NCBI GenBank assembly: GCA_023458555.1
Contig: JAEWYS010000001.1
Span: forward strand, 62,001 to 126,000
Direction of reading: 5' to 3'
From: Bacteroidota bacterium
GTDB lineage: Bacteria > Bacteroidota > Bacteroidia > Cytophagales > Cytophagaceae
DNA length: 64,000 nucleotides
This document shows positions 57,401 through 64,000 of the stretch, piece by piece. Made by a program: the position numbers and the translations under genes. How positions within the stretch are numbered: position 1 is the first letter of the stretch; each line of letters opens with the position of its first letter. Below the pieces are notes generated by a model. That model searched no databases and was not told where the DNA came from. It was given only the letters and a program-made list of their open reading frames with translations.

Positions 57401-60160
57401 ATCGCCGTTTTGTACGGTAGGAGAATTAAGGTCGATCTCACCCGGGTTGAAAACTTTCAATTCCAGCCCGTAGTCTATACCAAGACATTGATAAAAGGCC
57501 ATCAGAAAATCAAAGTCCGGATCGAATTCCAGCAGGTGTTCATTGCCGGTATTCGGGTCGTCCAGGGCTTTCATAGCCAGCTGCCAGAGCCGGAGGTTCT
57601 GCTCAAGTCCGCTCTTGGCGCTCATATAGCACTGATAGATTTTGCGGCAGTCTACTGTGTTGAGAGCAAGCAGAGCATTGAGCTCTGTTTTCAGATTCTG
57701 CAGATGCGTGCCTGAGGTACCGTTGAAAAAATCACCGGCAAGGCTGCCGCCATCCCCGAGGGAGTTTTTATACGAATGCGTACCATACTGATAGCTCTGC
57801 TCTTTTACGATCACCGCGAGCATTTCGCTGGCAAACTCATCAAGCTCACTGCTCAGAAAAGCATTCAGATCATTGGGATCGGTCGCGTCACAGAAGTAAG
57901 GAATTTCGCTGCAATCGTATTCGGACAGATCCGGGGTAAAGGAACCGCAACAGTTACTTTCAGCGCTCCAGCGGCTGGCTGCGGCTTTCAGCGCTTCCAG
58001 ATGTCTTTCCAGATAGGTCTGCGAGGTAGTAGGTATCGTATTATTGATATATACCCGTTTTTCCACAATATAGCTTCCCTCAGGCAGGGTTATGGAGGTA
58101 AGGGCTGAGCCATTGACCGGGATATGACTGGCGCCGCCTCCCGCAGGCTCCTCATAGCTGGCTTCGGTAATATGCGTACCCAGTTCCAGATAATCGGAAG
58201 GAGTCGTACAACCCGCCAGATCATCCGGATCGATCTGCAGGATCATTTTGATATTCCTGTTTCTATCGTCAGGCATCAGAGGGCAGCTGATTTCGATTTC
58301 GATCCGGTAGTCGCATTCCTGGCATATGGCGGCCGGTTCGCCACAGGGCAGATTAAAGGTAGCAGGTTTGATTTTATAGTTGAGGCTATAGGTACGGACT
58401 CCGTTTTCTACCAGTATGCTTTTTCTGGAAACGGTGGCTTTTCCATCGGCAGCAGACAGACCGGGACCAAAGGATTCAGTAACCGTGATCGGAGCTTCAT
58501 TGCCGATCTCCAGCAGCAGGGTCGGGCTTTCGCTGAGGCAGGTGGCCAGCACCTTACCATTTTGGCCAATGTACTGAACCGAGCTTACCTTGTTGGGATC
58601 GGTAGTGATTACTTTGTATACCTTGTCATGGTCAGGCGCTTCGTTACCGAAGATGATATCCAGCTCTTCGACGGATGCAGCAGCATAGGCATAGGTCGTA
58701 TTGCGGCTGTCAGAACTGTTTTTCAGGCTCAGCGCTTCACCGGGCAGCGATTGCCGGAGCACCCTGCCGGTCGCATCATTGTAGTACAATGTTCTGGAAT
58801 AGGGAACACCCTGCGCATCGGGTACATAAGCCGCTTTCTCTCCGGTTGTATTGCCGGATGAATAATAACCTCCTGCAGTACCGGGCAGTGAAGAGGGATT
58901 CGTCACCTGATAGGGATTCTGGTCAAAATCACTCTGATGCAGGGGGAAGAAACCGCTTTTGTATCCGAGATAGGGACTGTTGATAGGTGCCGGCAGTGTG
59001 CTTACCACAGGCCGCCCGCTGTAATCCAGTACCTGCTGGGTGGCTAGTACTTCTCCCGTGGTATGAAGCCTGGTCTGTCTCTGGGCGACCTGATTCAGTC
59101 CGTTGGCAAACGTAATATTTTCTGCCTGTTTGCCGTCTTCGGCAAATACACGGTTATAAGCCCAGTTGATATTTTCGTCAAACTGCCGGTAGTAGAAATA
59201 ATTCCCCGATACGTTTTGAGTGCTGCTGCCCGGGTTGATCGTTATGCCGCCCGCCGGATTTGCCACGTAATTACCGTTTGTCAGGCTATACAAGCCGGCC
59301 GGTGTTGATACAGTCGGCCAGCTACCGTAGTTGAGCGGATTGCCGCGTCCGCCTTCGTAAAAATTTCCGACAGGGCGTACACGCCACATATAATAGCCTG
59401 TGCCTTCGGCCAGGGTCAGATCCATATAGGTCCGACCCGGAGCCGCCGCGATAAGAGAGGCCTGCGACCAGTCCGGCTCATAATTGCCGGTATGGTCTAC
59501 TTCCAGCTTGATAATCTGTATATCATAAGCCGGCATATGAAAGGTATTGGCATGATTGGACCAGGACAGCCGGATCTGACTGAGTGTATTACCGTTGCAG
59601 CCGGAGCAGGGCTGTGCTACGAGCGATGTGGGAGAAAGGTCAGTACTGCTTTTGTCTCTGATATGAAACCGTACTTCATCTGTAATGTCCGCGCTGAGTG
59701 CAATCAGCGCATTGATACCTGAGCCATGGCTGCTATAGCTTTTTTTCAGAATGTGGAAATTTTCCACATTATCTCCCAATTCTGTAAAATCAAGCCGGTA
59801 AACCTGCTCTGCTGTATACTGGTTCAGGGCGAGTACGACTGTCCAGGTTTTGAGTGTTGTATTGCCGGAGGATTTCGCGGCGACTTCTACCGTCAGCTTT
59901 GCGTCCCAGGCTGCCGGAATGGGATTGTCTGCCTGATTGATGGCCAGCTTCAGATCCAGATTGCGTGATTCGAGCCGGATCTGCTGCGAAGTGGAAAACA
60001 GCTGGTTGTCGACTGCTTCGGTGGTGATTAGCGCATTGCCTGCAAAGCTTTGTAGCTGTGTACCGGATACGGGCTGGGCTACCTGCGCCTGAACAGGAGC
60101 AGACAGGATACGGATCAGTACCAAACAAATGAATGACAATCGGTAATAGAATGAGTTCAT
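48449..60160 (-). CDS. RHS/YD-repeat polymorphic toxin with PA14 modules and JAMM-like tip
   Basis: A 3903-residue secreted protein. It has a Sec signal peptide (MNSFYYRLSFICLVLIRILS ... AQ) and a DUF6443-type N-terminal region (NYFYYRQFDENINWAYNRVF, VLDYSGRPVVSTLPAPI). A PA14 domain lies at about 898-1035 (NHTFYAYIDDNATLWIDGQE), YD repeats at about 1735-2340 (EYFYNSLGQLYKQTTPDGGT, YRYDKIGNLIEDRSE), propeller-like segments at about 2450-3500, and a second PA14-like domain at about 2945-3060. The RHS-associated core ends with QDYYAFGMQMPGRSYTGEG and FANNPILLIDPLGD (about 3677). YD repeats form a shell that encloses the cleaved tip. The last ~226 residues are the tip, with an HTHP motif near 3817 and a downstream S...GDD as in JAMM/MPN metallopeptidases or DUF4329. 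Base composition drops to A/T-rich exactly at the tip. No T9SS domain is seen, so the delivery route is open. Confidence 0.9.
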   Translation of the reverse strand: MNSFYYRLSFICLVLIRILSAPVQAQVAQPVSGTQLQSFAGNALITTEAVDNQLFSTSQQIRLESRNLDLKLAINQADNPIPAAWDAKLTVEVAAKSSGNTTLKTWTVVLALNQYTAEQVYRLDFTELGDNVENFHILKKSYSSHGSGINALIALSADITDEVRFHIRDKSSTDLSPTSLVAQPCSGCNGNTLSQIRLSWSNHANTFHMPAYDIQIIKLEVDHTGNYEPDWSQASLIAAAPGRTYMDLTLAEGTGYYMWRVRPVGNFYEGGRGNPLNYGSWPTVSTPAGLYSLTNGNYVANPAGGITINPGSSTQNVSGNYFYYRQFDENINWAYNRVFAEDGKQAENITFANGLNQVAQRQTRLHTTGEVLATQQVLDYSGRPVVSTLPAPINSPYLGYKSGFFPLHQSDFDQNPYQVTNPSSLPGTAGGYYSSGNTTGEKAAYVPDAQGVPYSRTLYYNDATGRVLRQSLPGEALSLKNSSDSRNTTYAYAAASVEELDIIFGNEAPDHDKVYKVITTDPNKVSSVQYIGQNGKVLATCLSESPTLLLEIGNEAPITVTESFGPGLSAADGKATVSRKSILVENGVRTYSLNYKIKPATFNLPCGEPAAICQECDYRIEIEISCPLMPDDRNRNIKMILQIDPDDLAGCTTPSDYLELGTHITEASYEEPAGGGASHIPVNGSALTSITLPEGSYIVEKRVYINNTIPTTSQTYLERHLEALKAAASRWSAESNCCGSFTPDLSEYDCSEIPYFCDATDPNDLNAFLSSELDEFASEMLAVIVKEQSYQYGTHSYKNSLGDGGSLAGDFFNGTSGTHLQNLKTELNALLALNTVDCRKIYQCYMSAKSGLEQNLRLWQLAMKALDDPNTGNEHLLEFDPDFDFLMAFYQCLGIDYGLELKVFNPGEIDLNSPTVQNGDPLYTRIIPYASVRYTDPLAPTGNQAYGVQLYGNLYVEQAGNHTFYAYIDDNATLWIDGQEVGKKSYSSSLQLVGSIYLTAGNHKVLIKHTDITDQGVFKLYWYRGSSPAPENSSLISFKNFNPRGSSRECGAYNRVAVYVGSQTPPTVDPDILLVALPSKPSDMPGWSSDETERNRQCIALYFEDLLTYTGTYQILLHGARMSAPEAVRNVCACITDFASQPPGINEDQAIDQSMGLLDETIPICEAACDEKALMFDVAIDTYVAEYNERQGVYTSDNSAWKTYSDPALFGSVSKTCLINTLIEECKEYCQLTNTRSVSEAISELPSNQYHLIPGLIDTEALYTEHDNYKKAITAGALVAPQRTEAYPGSGDFNAFKDDIIEFIYSTWEYGLRYRKHNGVATFLINGVQQPPVSPLPILPNNHTGTNPRGTVQYLQKSKTFKVSGSPEKEFTLVVNIGWSPENDATYAYDDKLRILNFYFINNNQEIFAYFSSGMQNWDGSGSCPSHLKILNLTFDVRSEFNIYFDNSGYLHIEYPNIACTSTYSAQNGFLYSSALHVLRSSDKAWFRFNPLASHPNPVNRPVNETDFFNLYLSDGNREYYLQDKPVFWQNFPGSENQKLIENAKTIIAEINRTGRFRAMLANNFTPEIYVYIPAFSSIQNLENLTLHNESAPILVHTNSFHNHFYTSDFISGSSPSFNRSYDAPFLPLKNLLVSEGSAISASTSDCPYGYELVTNANCQVCLKWTSVPSPENHSDETPIEITCENLSMEYADNLIDHYLAQCHQDKEQQLRSSYQSCIDQLDDAFSLSYQLGYHHYTLYYYDRADNLIKTVPPQGVRQLNPSQTSAVAAYRQNGTGSPVYPAHKMVTEYFYNSLGQLYKQTTPDGGTSQFWYNALGQLVLSQNAEQKDKNNGTYSYSRYDYLGRVVEAGELSGLTPVFNDSEQQIISQLWSNNAFPGNTWSKKDATYTIYSQPQNIDYRGKAQENLRNRVSRTYTASNSTYYSYDPHGNVEWIVQELPEIGRKTVRYVYDLISGSVKEVYFNEETREQFIHKYEYDADNRITTVFTSTDGLLWNKEAAYSYYLHGPLSRAEIGHDKLQGLDYVYTIEGYLKSINQAELISSLDPGRDGTGNGFLKDEFAMELGYYKNDYTRSATSIGAANIYRDPYGNDGPLYSQSGQYSLYNGNISYWMSNSRIGNTGDVTNPMGLKMNVYRYDKLNRLRTADFRKTNASGVWTDPGRQYDESFSYDFNGNITEAERYGYSGYGKQDQDYIIDDLTYLYEGEDNNRLRKLEEAITAPFTSEPDSETDLKVQSDNHNYRYDKIGNLIEDRSEMVTITWNAQGKVSTVTNSKVSPARTLRFEYDASGNRVVKRNIENDKEVRATYYVRDASGNVMAVYEKSFEDAATSYVLREIPIYGSSRIGLYHPNIVVRSHEHYADDQTSGGSASGAELSKLLLPTKGGVRIVDLSSSSAGLSLCENELISGETFSSYELRECNEITVENTLVDENGNLILQGNTIRLKPGFSSILNSRLHARPFTEQNGYTLHGNDALLELSQTEMRNTAIILDEYNEMVFGSFVPASQGKHILVSPDRNNNNMLRSIDMNGLDLTTITSPVNAKPVIVRHPQIRDRFYFIYHPVQSGGGFRKLQYVEVDMNLGYQGANKGAVISSAPAQVSSIDFGFPVVPVEFGDGRSFLYTLRKTSGGFAIYGIKVTENGFEAPVNLSGDISESTDFSPGCDMRISPDGTRLALGLTRMPASNFSNTVPRDIYVWDVNIQTGQLSNQRTFDISSGDIAAIEFSASSDYLFVVQSNGSAAGKLERLDISAPSSPAVSVATFAGYTGYGDVIRTKTGTMLVNQGNPGSGVSSPYGLLEVENPEESTFEINTGVASSPNHAYTINFPRQTLKTEPALEKLTTGTLNNWTIPASPYILNDRVERSGKEEWAYSTNGYTRIQNGFSTLGLSLNKSIATAEDQHGKIIFDYFASAGIKARYGNGTWTPDMAYTQETIIPEINHSWGQSAPYAGISASAFTAEYSGYIYAPSSGNYIFYLTANGVNYYAFSLDGNTHSLTPVSSELVSPTLNLSKGWHSLKLIASYSGNGTKSCQLRWTDPSISKSLIPSTNLSTSPNGHQAYLTGPSGKSLAGASNINVDYKTPAVFIRSPYDLSRFYLITGHEGRIYYHTLSSENGGEIISTNSLLSDNNGAIQYGERWLSPYSLAVLNDMNATERNKLFLAVVSPSTNTFLNATHPTLATLYQFSVGNSGLEFDKIPKTYSVIDCNMGTSCRDGFVEISELQISPNGTQLVLGYTIENDNYSVVNSNPNVLLNHTFDLFELNAAGATYERSIDLGQSAFTNRFGINSKVSSLDYSPNGSYIYFVEYLCGSCPYYPNSGISRIDLSNNDHYVFSSFSPSPGGSIRRGKDKRMYAVMAANGNNIIAINQPDNPSISAVTTTTLPIQTNSPAITILPIQPYTVFREGANPGRIQIARRELGKRSYEINDHLGNVRLVIGDRKIAVDQAPEYEYRYSFESDQDQPGPPTPGWSWTFSTDPNLVHSGKRSTGVTGHAHAFTMNVQPGDIISAEVMMKFTTGTRGGYLYTAYQDANGQNEVGAASHLHDLAAHEKINEWSRIYQPQTTVPAGKYKLIVYLRVSQSSGQSPSWFDDFKITIKRAQTEKVLIADVQSHQDYYAFGMQMPGRSYTGEGYRYGLNGQEKVDEVAPDHYTAPFWEYNAKLGRRWNQDPKPNPSISNYATFANNPILLIDPLGDTTWLYSESGKFIRRIDDSHGNQAHFVSSEAYNKANIEFYKKGGIDDIDGYAFSLRSSSTGFIGKNTMDDINSIFSLSQSEMQERGGLMQISETREIRLLDLSDEIDRSTNLLNGNDFSKAATENKNVRTLGIFHTHPESNPNAFVPSNMLGDDYQGRIGNADKTRGGYSALIISENHITIHQTMRVRWDQHSFKFVPVSPQEAVKSGKYSVIKKQSMR
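48452..49127 (-). other. Variable toxin tip of the RHS protein
   Basis: This region begins right after the RHS core signature (NNPILLIDPLGD) and codes for the last ~225 residues. It is clearly more A/T-rich than the preceding RHS body. LGIFHTHPESNPNAFVPSNM then LGDDYQGR gives His-x-His, a Ser and an Asp at roughly JAMM-like spacing, with GGYSALIISENHITIHQT as the following strand. An upstream Glu for the full JAMM set could be in SETREIRLLDLSDEIDR. I infer a metalloprotease/deubiquitinase-like or DUF4329-like fold; the activity is unproven. Confidence 0.55.
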
Positions 60161-60176
60161 AAAAGGGAATAAAAAG

Positions 60177-60866
60177 CTATCGTAAATCTTTTATCTGAAA
60201 ACCGGAATAAGCCGGACGTACTTTGTTGTCCGGGGCGAAAACAACGGACAGGGCCGAACCGGCAAACGGTTCGCCGGCATCTTCCTTAAAAATCAGGTAT
60301 TCGTATACATCCGTTCTCTTCTCATGCGTAAAATCATACATGCCTTTTTGCAGCAACTTTTTCGCAGGGTTGTATTCCAGCACCACTTTACTGATCCCGG
60401 AGTGCTGTGCATAGGCAGAGCGTAGCTCCATGGTCAGGCTGGCATCGGTGCAGGTTAGTGTCTGCACCATTTTGTTCAGACTGTCGCGGTGATACGTGCC
60501 GAAGTCCGGCACGGGAACTGAAGTGGCATCAGCCTTGCGCAATAGTATGCTGCGGGTATTCTTCAGGATCATGACCTGAGTACCGGCATCCTGATACAGG
60601 GCAACCAGCTCGTTGCTGTACAATACCTTTTCGTGGTATTTCCAGAATTCTGTTTCCAGCTTTTCTCCCTGCTGCATATTGACAATACTGTACGACCGGA
60701 ACTTCATATAGCCTTTGTCTCCCTGATAGCGCTGGTATAGTTGCATGATCTCCTCATATACCTTGTAGCAGTCAGCGGCAGGAGAGTTGCCGGGCTTCAG
60801 GGCGGTCATGGCCAGCAGTCCGAAGAGCAGACAAGTAGTGCAAATGATCGGATGTGTAGTGCGCAT
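60177..60866 (-). CDS. Secreted protein of unknown function in the RHS operon
   Basis: A 229-residue protein with signal peptide MRTTHPIICTTCLLFGLLAM and cleavage near SPAA. No named domain recognised. The mature part is alpha/beta: YKVYEEIMQLYQRYQGDKGY, then a beta series (RSYSIVNMQQGEKLETEFWK, YSNELVALYQDAGTQVMILK) and VVLEYNPAKKLLQKGMYDF, similar in feel to LolA/DUF-type beta baskets that shield hydrophobic ligands. It starts 8 bp after the upstream large gene and ends 16 bp before the RHS start, so the three form one operon. It may be a dedicated chaperone or secretion helper for the RHS protein; this is inference from position. Confidence 0.7.
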   Translation of the reverse strand: MRTTHPIICTTCLLFGLLAMTALKPGNSPAADCYKVYEEIMQLYQRYQGDKGYMKFRSYSIVNMQQGEKLETEFWKYHEKVLYSNELVALYQDAGTQVMILKNTRSILLRKADATSVPVPDFGTYHRDSLNKMVQTLTCTDASLTMELRSAYAQHSGISKVVLEYNPAKKLLQKGMYDFTHEKRTDVYEYLIFKEDAGEPFAGSALSVVFAPDNKVRPAYSGFQIKDLR

Positions 60867-60874
60867 TGCTCGGT

Positions 60875-63800
60875 CTATCTGTTGGTTTTCATGGTATTGT
60901 AATGGGTTTCGGAAAGGGTTTTTATTCCTTCCCGGGTTTCTTTCAGTTTTCGTATCAGCAGACCTTCCGGATTGTACTGATAGCGGAGCGCGTAGTGCTG
61001 ATCATCGAGCACCGTGGTCAGTCTCAGTGCCTGATCGTATACATAGCATACCATCTCGGATTCTACGGGCTGTATACGGATATCATCCATATAGACTTTG
61101 CTCAGCCCTTCCCTGGATACAGAGACGGTGAGCGGTGTATTGAGCAGCGCTGTAGGGAGCTGCGATGTGGTATATTCTACCAGATCCCATTCGCCATTGG
61201 AGCTGATCCTGGTAAGTCGCCCTGTTACCTGCTCACTGTTGCCGCTAAGTGTTACAGAAAGACTGGCATCGACCATGGATGCCTGTGTAGCGCTTCTTAC
61301 CCAGGCACGGATCTGCAGAGGGGCATTGTCTGTCAGTTGCAGACGTGCTACATTCAGGCCATCCTGAGGCACTTCCATACTGTATTTGCCTGAGTGCGCG
61401 AAAGCCTGGGTCCTGAGCGCCAGGTGCGCGCTGCTGACAGGAAGACCGTCTTCGAAATAAGCATCCTTGTATACCTGCTCAAAGCTCTCAAAAGCGACAG
61501 CGCTCTGCCGGGCGTTTTGAGCTACCAGCACAGGCACCGAGTTATTGTATCCATACTTGGCCGCGCTGTATATATGCATCAGGTTATGCTCTTCCAGCGG
61601 GCTTCCGGAAGGTCCGTATTGATCAACCGTATTGACCTTGACCCATTTGTCGGAGTTCCACTGAGGGTTTTCCCAGTTAAAAATTTCAAGGGTAAAGCGC
61701 CCGGTGTTGAAATTCCGGTCATGACTGGCAGTACTCCGGTAGGTATAGCTGTCTTTGACCCGCCACTTGCCTTTAAAGCCTTTTTCGTAGGCATTGAGTG
61801 TGCCGCTGTAGGCTGTGGAGGTCAGGGTAAAACGGCCCTCATCGTATGACCAGTTATCACTATAGGTAAGTGCTGAGGCAGAGATTGCCTGTGTCTGTGT
61901 TTCTTCAGATTCCGGACAAATACGGAGACAGGTAACGGGATAGGAGCAGGTGCTGTTGCCAAACTCTATATAATTGGTAGAAGGGTTGTAGGAAAAAGTC
62001 CCGTGTGTAAGTGGTAAAACTGTATTGCAGATAACTGGCCTGACAGGGTCAACACGGAAAAATCGAATTCCTAATACCGGAATGCCCGGACCTAATATTT
62101 TGGTTGCAAAATCATATTTTCTGAATGTGAGATAGCCATCATCATTTTGCGAGAAAACACCAATATTGCTGGTAAATGGATTTTCGAGCCAGGTTTTCAG
62201 ATCAACACTTGAAGAAGGCGGAGAAAAAGAATAAATTGTTTCATTAAAACCTGCATTGTTATTCATACTTCCAATACTAGAAGGACTGTACAGGTTTGCT
62301 TGACCATATCTTACAGAGAAAAAAAATACACCCTCATATCTCTCATGCATAGCAGTTGTTCCGAATGTGCCAAAACATTGAGTGATCGCTGACCTATAGT
62401 CAGATGATGATGAAGAGACATTGAATCCGGGTCCTTTAAAAGCGGCACATATTTGTAATAATTCATTTATACTTAAATTATTGTGTCCGTTTATGTTGTT
62501 AAACATAAGAGACTGATAGGGTTGAAGCAGGTTGATTACCCATGGCTCAGGCAAAGTCAGCCAGCAATATGAGTAGTCTGGATGTGCCATTGATTCTCCA
62601 TTATAATATATGCGTTCAACACTATCGGGAATTATTTGCCCCCATATAGCATTAATATATTCATTCATAAACGCTACAAAAGGGTGGGGATCAGCTTCTG
62701 AATTAACTGGTACTGCAGTGTTTACGGGCGCACCTTCTATTGCAACTGTAAAGGAGTTGCCGGACCTGGAAATTTTGATATCCCCCGGGAACTTATTAAT
62801 GCTATCAAGACAAATACCATTGCGAAAATCAACCAGCTGCAATCCGGAGGGTAGTGAAGATTTATTAATCGTCACAGAGCCAGAACCAGGTATATTATTG
62901 TTCAGCAGATTAACCAATTGAGTAACAGTTGTGGGTACTGGTCCCGGTGCTGGTTCATCGTCTTTTGTATAATAGTTCGTCTTATTATTACTTTGCATGC
63001 TGCCGGCCTTTGCATTCAGCTGGTTGGTATGCCCGCTCCGCAGTATGAGCAGCGAGGCGTTGCCGTTTTGAGCGCTGACTGAGCTTTCGCCGGAAAGCAG
63101 CAGATTGAGACGGTTGTTGGCATAGTCTACCTTGTCTACATGATACAAAGAAACCCGGCTTCCCTGGGTAATTTCGAGAAAATCGCCGCTGACAAAGTTA
63201 TCCAGCATGCTGCAGCTTCCGCCGCGCGTATCGATGCTGAGATGATTGGGAGTGGAGAAGGTGCCGGTAAAAGCAAGTCCTTCATTCAGTGATTTGGCCC
63301 GCATGTTTTTGTAGGGCCAGGAAGCCATAAAATCCTGCTTCATGACATGCTGGTCAAAATCATCGTAGGAGCGGACCACTACCGGATTGCCGGAGTATTG
63401 GTCATACACCATATTTTCGCTTACATGCCGTATCCCGTCGCTGATATTGGTTACCCGTTTCAGTATAGCAGGGTACTTGATGATTTTGTTGGTTACGTGG
63501 GTCCGCAGTATGCTTTCGTGCATGCTGGCTCCGAATTTTACCTTTTTGAGGTAAACCATGGGAATAGGCAGCGGAATTGGGGTCGGATAGGTAATCAGTA
63601 CCCCGGCAGATACGTCCGCGCCTATATTGGCGCCGATCGTAAGGTCGTATATATTCCGGCTTTCTGCCAGCATTTCGCCTTCTTTGCCCGGGCGCTGGTT
63701 GTGCCTGACCCTCATGTTTTCATCCATCGTAGTTATCCCTTCGCGGAAGGTATACCAGCCGGAGGTGGTTGCATGGGCATTGGCCGAAAGGGTGATGACA

Positions 63801-64000
63801 CCGCCTTCCAGGCTTGCTATGGTCGTCCCGTCCGGAATCCCCGGACCGGATACAGGCATACCTGTCTGAAGATCGGAAAAGTCAGTAATATCGGTAATAG
63901 TGTTCTGCTGGTTCTGAACAGCTCCCTTTCGGCTGATATCGTCAATGTAATCATATAGCTCTTCGGCAAGAGGAACCTTGCTGTATTCAGCATATTTGCT
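60875..64000 (-). CDS. Large RHS-operon partner protein (5' end outside the window)
   Basis: The frame is open from its stop at 60875 to the window edge (at least 1041 residues). An internal Met at 63859 is not the start, since the 47 codons before it are open and read on smoothly (VPLAEELYDYIDDISRKGAV). The visible part is repetitive beta-rich sequence (DASASHDRN-type strands, YNPSTNYIEFGNSTCSYPVT). A carbohydrate-binding-like jelly roll is seen near the end (FESFEQVYKDAYFEDGLPVS ... VYMDDIRIQPVE), and the last ~60 residues are a YD-like repeat (CYVYDQALRLTTVLDDQHYA, LRYQYNPEGLLIRKLKETRE). It lies 8 bp upstream of the small secreted gene and in the same operon as the RHS toxin. A surface partner, shell extension or receptor-binding protein is plausible. 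Confidence 0.75.
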   Translation of the reverse strand, partial: SKYAEYSKVPLAEELYDYIDDISRKGAVQNQQNTITDITDFSDLQTGMPVSGPGIPDGTTIASLEGGVITLSANAHATTSGWYTFREGITTMDENMRVRHNQRPGKEGEMLAESRNIYDLTIGANIGADVSAGVLITYPTPIPLPIPMVYLKKVKFGASMHESILRTHVTNKIIKYPAILKRVTNISDGIRHVSENMVYDQYSGNPVVVRSYDDFDQHVMKQDFMASWPYKNMRAKSLNEGLAFTGTFSTPNHLSIDTRGGSCSMLDNFVSGDFLEITQGSRVSLYHVDKVDYANNRLNLLLSGESSVSAQNGNASLLILRSGHTNQLNAKAGSMQSNNKTNYYTKDDEPAPGPVPTTVTQLVNLLNNNIPGSGSVTINKSSLPSGLQLVDFRNGICLDSINKFPGDIKISRSGNSFTVAIEGAPVNTAVPVNSEADPHPFVAFMNEYINAIWGQIIPDSVERIYYNGESMAHPDYSYCWLTLPEPWVINLLQPYQSLMFNNINGHNNLSINELLQICAAFKGPGFNVSSSSSDYRSAITQCFGTFGTTAMHERYEGVFFFSVRYGQANLYSPSSIGSMNNNAGFNETIYSFSPPSSSVDLKTWLENPFTSNIGVFSQNDDGYLTFRKYDFATKILGPGIPVLGIRFFRVDPVRPVICNTVLPLTHGTFSYNPSTNYIEFGNSTCSYPVTCLRICPESEETQTQAISASALTYSDNWSYDEGRFTLTSTAYSGTLNAYEKGFKGKWRVKDSYTYRSTASHDRNFNTGRFTLEIFNWENPQWNSDKWVKVNTVDQYGPSGSPLEEHNLMHIYSAAKYGYNNSVPVLVAQNARQSAVAFESFEQVYKDAYFEDGLPVSSAHLALRTQAFAHSGKYSMEVPQDGLNVARLQLTDNAPLQIRAWVRSATQASMVDASLSVTLSGNSEQVTGRLTRISSNGEWDLVEYTTSQLPTALLNTPLTVSVSREGLSKVYMDDIRIQPVESEMVCYVYDQALRLTTVLDDQHYALRYQYNPEGLLIRKLKETREGIKTLSETHYNTMKTNR

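Noticed and set aside
57139..58983. Several plus-strand frames of 100-245 codons opposite the RHS gene
   Set aside because: They mirror a G/C-rich minus-strand gene and contain no recognisable domain.
63859..63859. Met at 63859 as the start of the RHS-operon partner
   Set aside because: The same frame is open for 47 more codons to the window edge and reads like coding sequence, and there is no signal peptide after this Met.
1..64000. tRNA, rRNA or riboswitch genes
   Set aside because: No cloverleaf with a CCA-type end, rRNA signature or known riboswitch core was seen on either strand, within the limits of reading by eye.

Overview
ORGANISM. The window looks like the chromosome of a Bacteroidota species, most likely a Cytophagales/Chitinophagales-type soil or aquatic bacterium. 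The reasons are several proteins with type IX secretion system (T9SS) C-terminal sorting domains, a PorP/SprF protein paired with a giant SprB-like adhesin, a PorE-like OmpA protein, a TonB receptor with a carboxypeptidase-regulatory N-terminus, DUF4374, and A/T-rich leaders without clear Shine-Dalgarno sites. I saw no rRNA, tRNA, CRISPR array or transposase gene. LAYOUT. Positions 1-12 kb hold an SBF-like Na+ symporter fragment, an FAD monooxygenase, a secreted protein of unknown function, a large choice-of-anchor-I T9SS cargo, a VOC/glyoxalase protein, a T9SS-tagged peptidoglycan amidase, a lipoprotein and a T9SS-tagged YD-like protein. 12-28 kb hold a dicarboxylate/amino acid symporter, the 2772-residue SprB-like adhesin with its downstream PorP/SprF partner, the divergent PorE-like gene and another T9SS cargo. 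28-40 kb hold a small hypothetical gene coupled to an SDR gene, an isoaspartyl peptidase, an iron-acquisition-type operon (TonB receptor, DUF4374 lipoprotein, PepSY-TM protein), and a 1410-residue T9SS cargo. 40-45 kb hold menC, a GH44 glycoside hydrolase and two paralogous tail-fibre-like proteins. POLYMORPHIC TOXIN ISLAND. From about 45 kb to the end, on the minus strand, lies a large RHS toxin locus. A protein of at least 1041 residues (running off the window) is followed by a 229-residue secreted protein and a 3903-residue RHS protein. The RHS core ends near 49.13 kb and is followed by a more A/T-rich tip with an HTHP (JAMM/MPN-like) motif. A lipoprotein gene overlaps its stop by 4 bp and is the likely immunity gene. 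Further downstream are the remnant of one more toxin tip with its lipoprotein, and an orphan RHS tip with a four-helix membrane protein. The two displaced cassettes are bracketed by two nearly identical ~400-bp direct repeats that carry the promoter region and 5' end of a tail-fibre-like gene; the inner copy is a pseudogene with a stop at codon 7. HOW THE GENES WORK TOGETHER. Most of the window encodes cell-surface or secreted products: T9SS components and cargo, outer-membrane iron uptake, and a contact-dependent competition locus that appears to have changed tips by recombination. The most notable part is 44.9-49.2 kb. All family assignments come from reading translated sequence by eye; no database search was possible.
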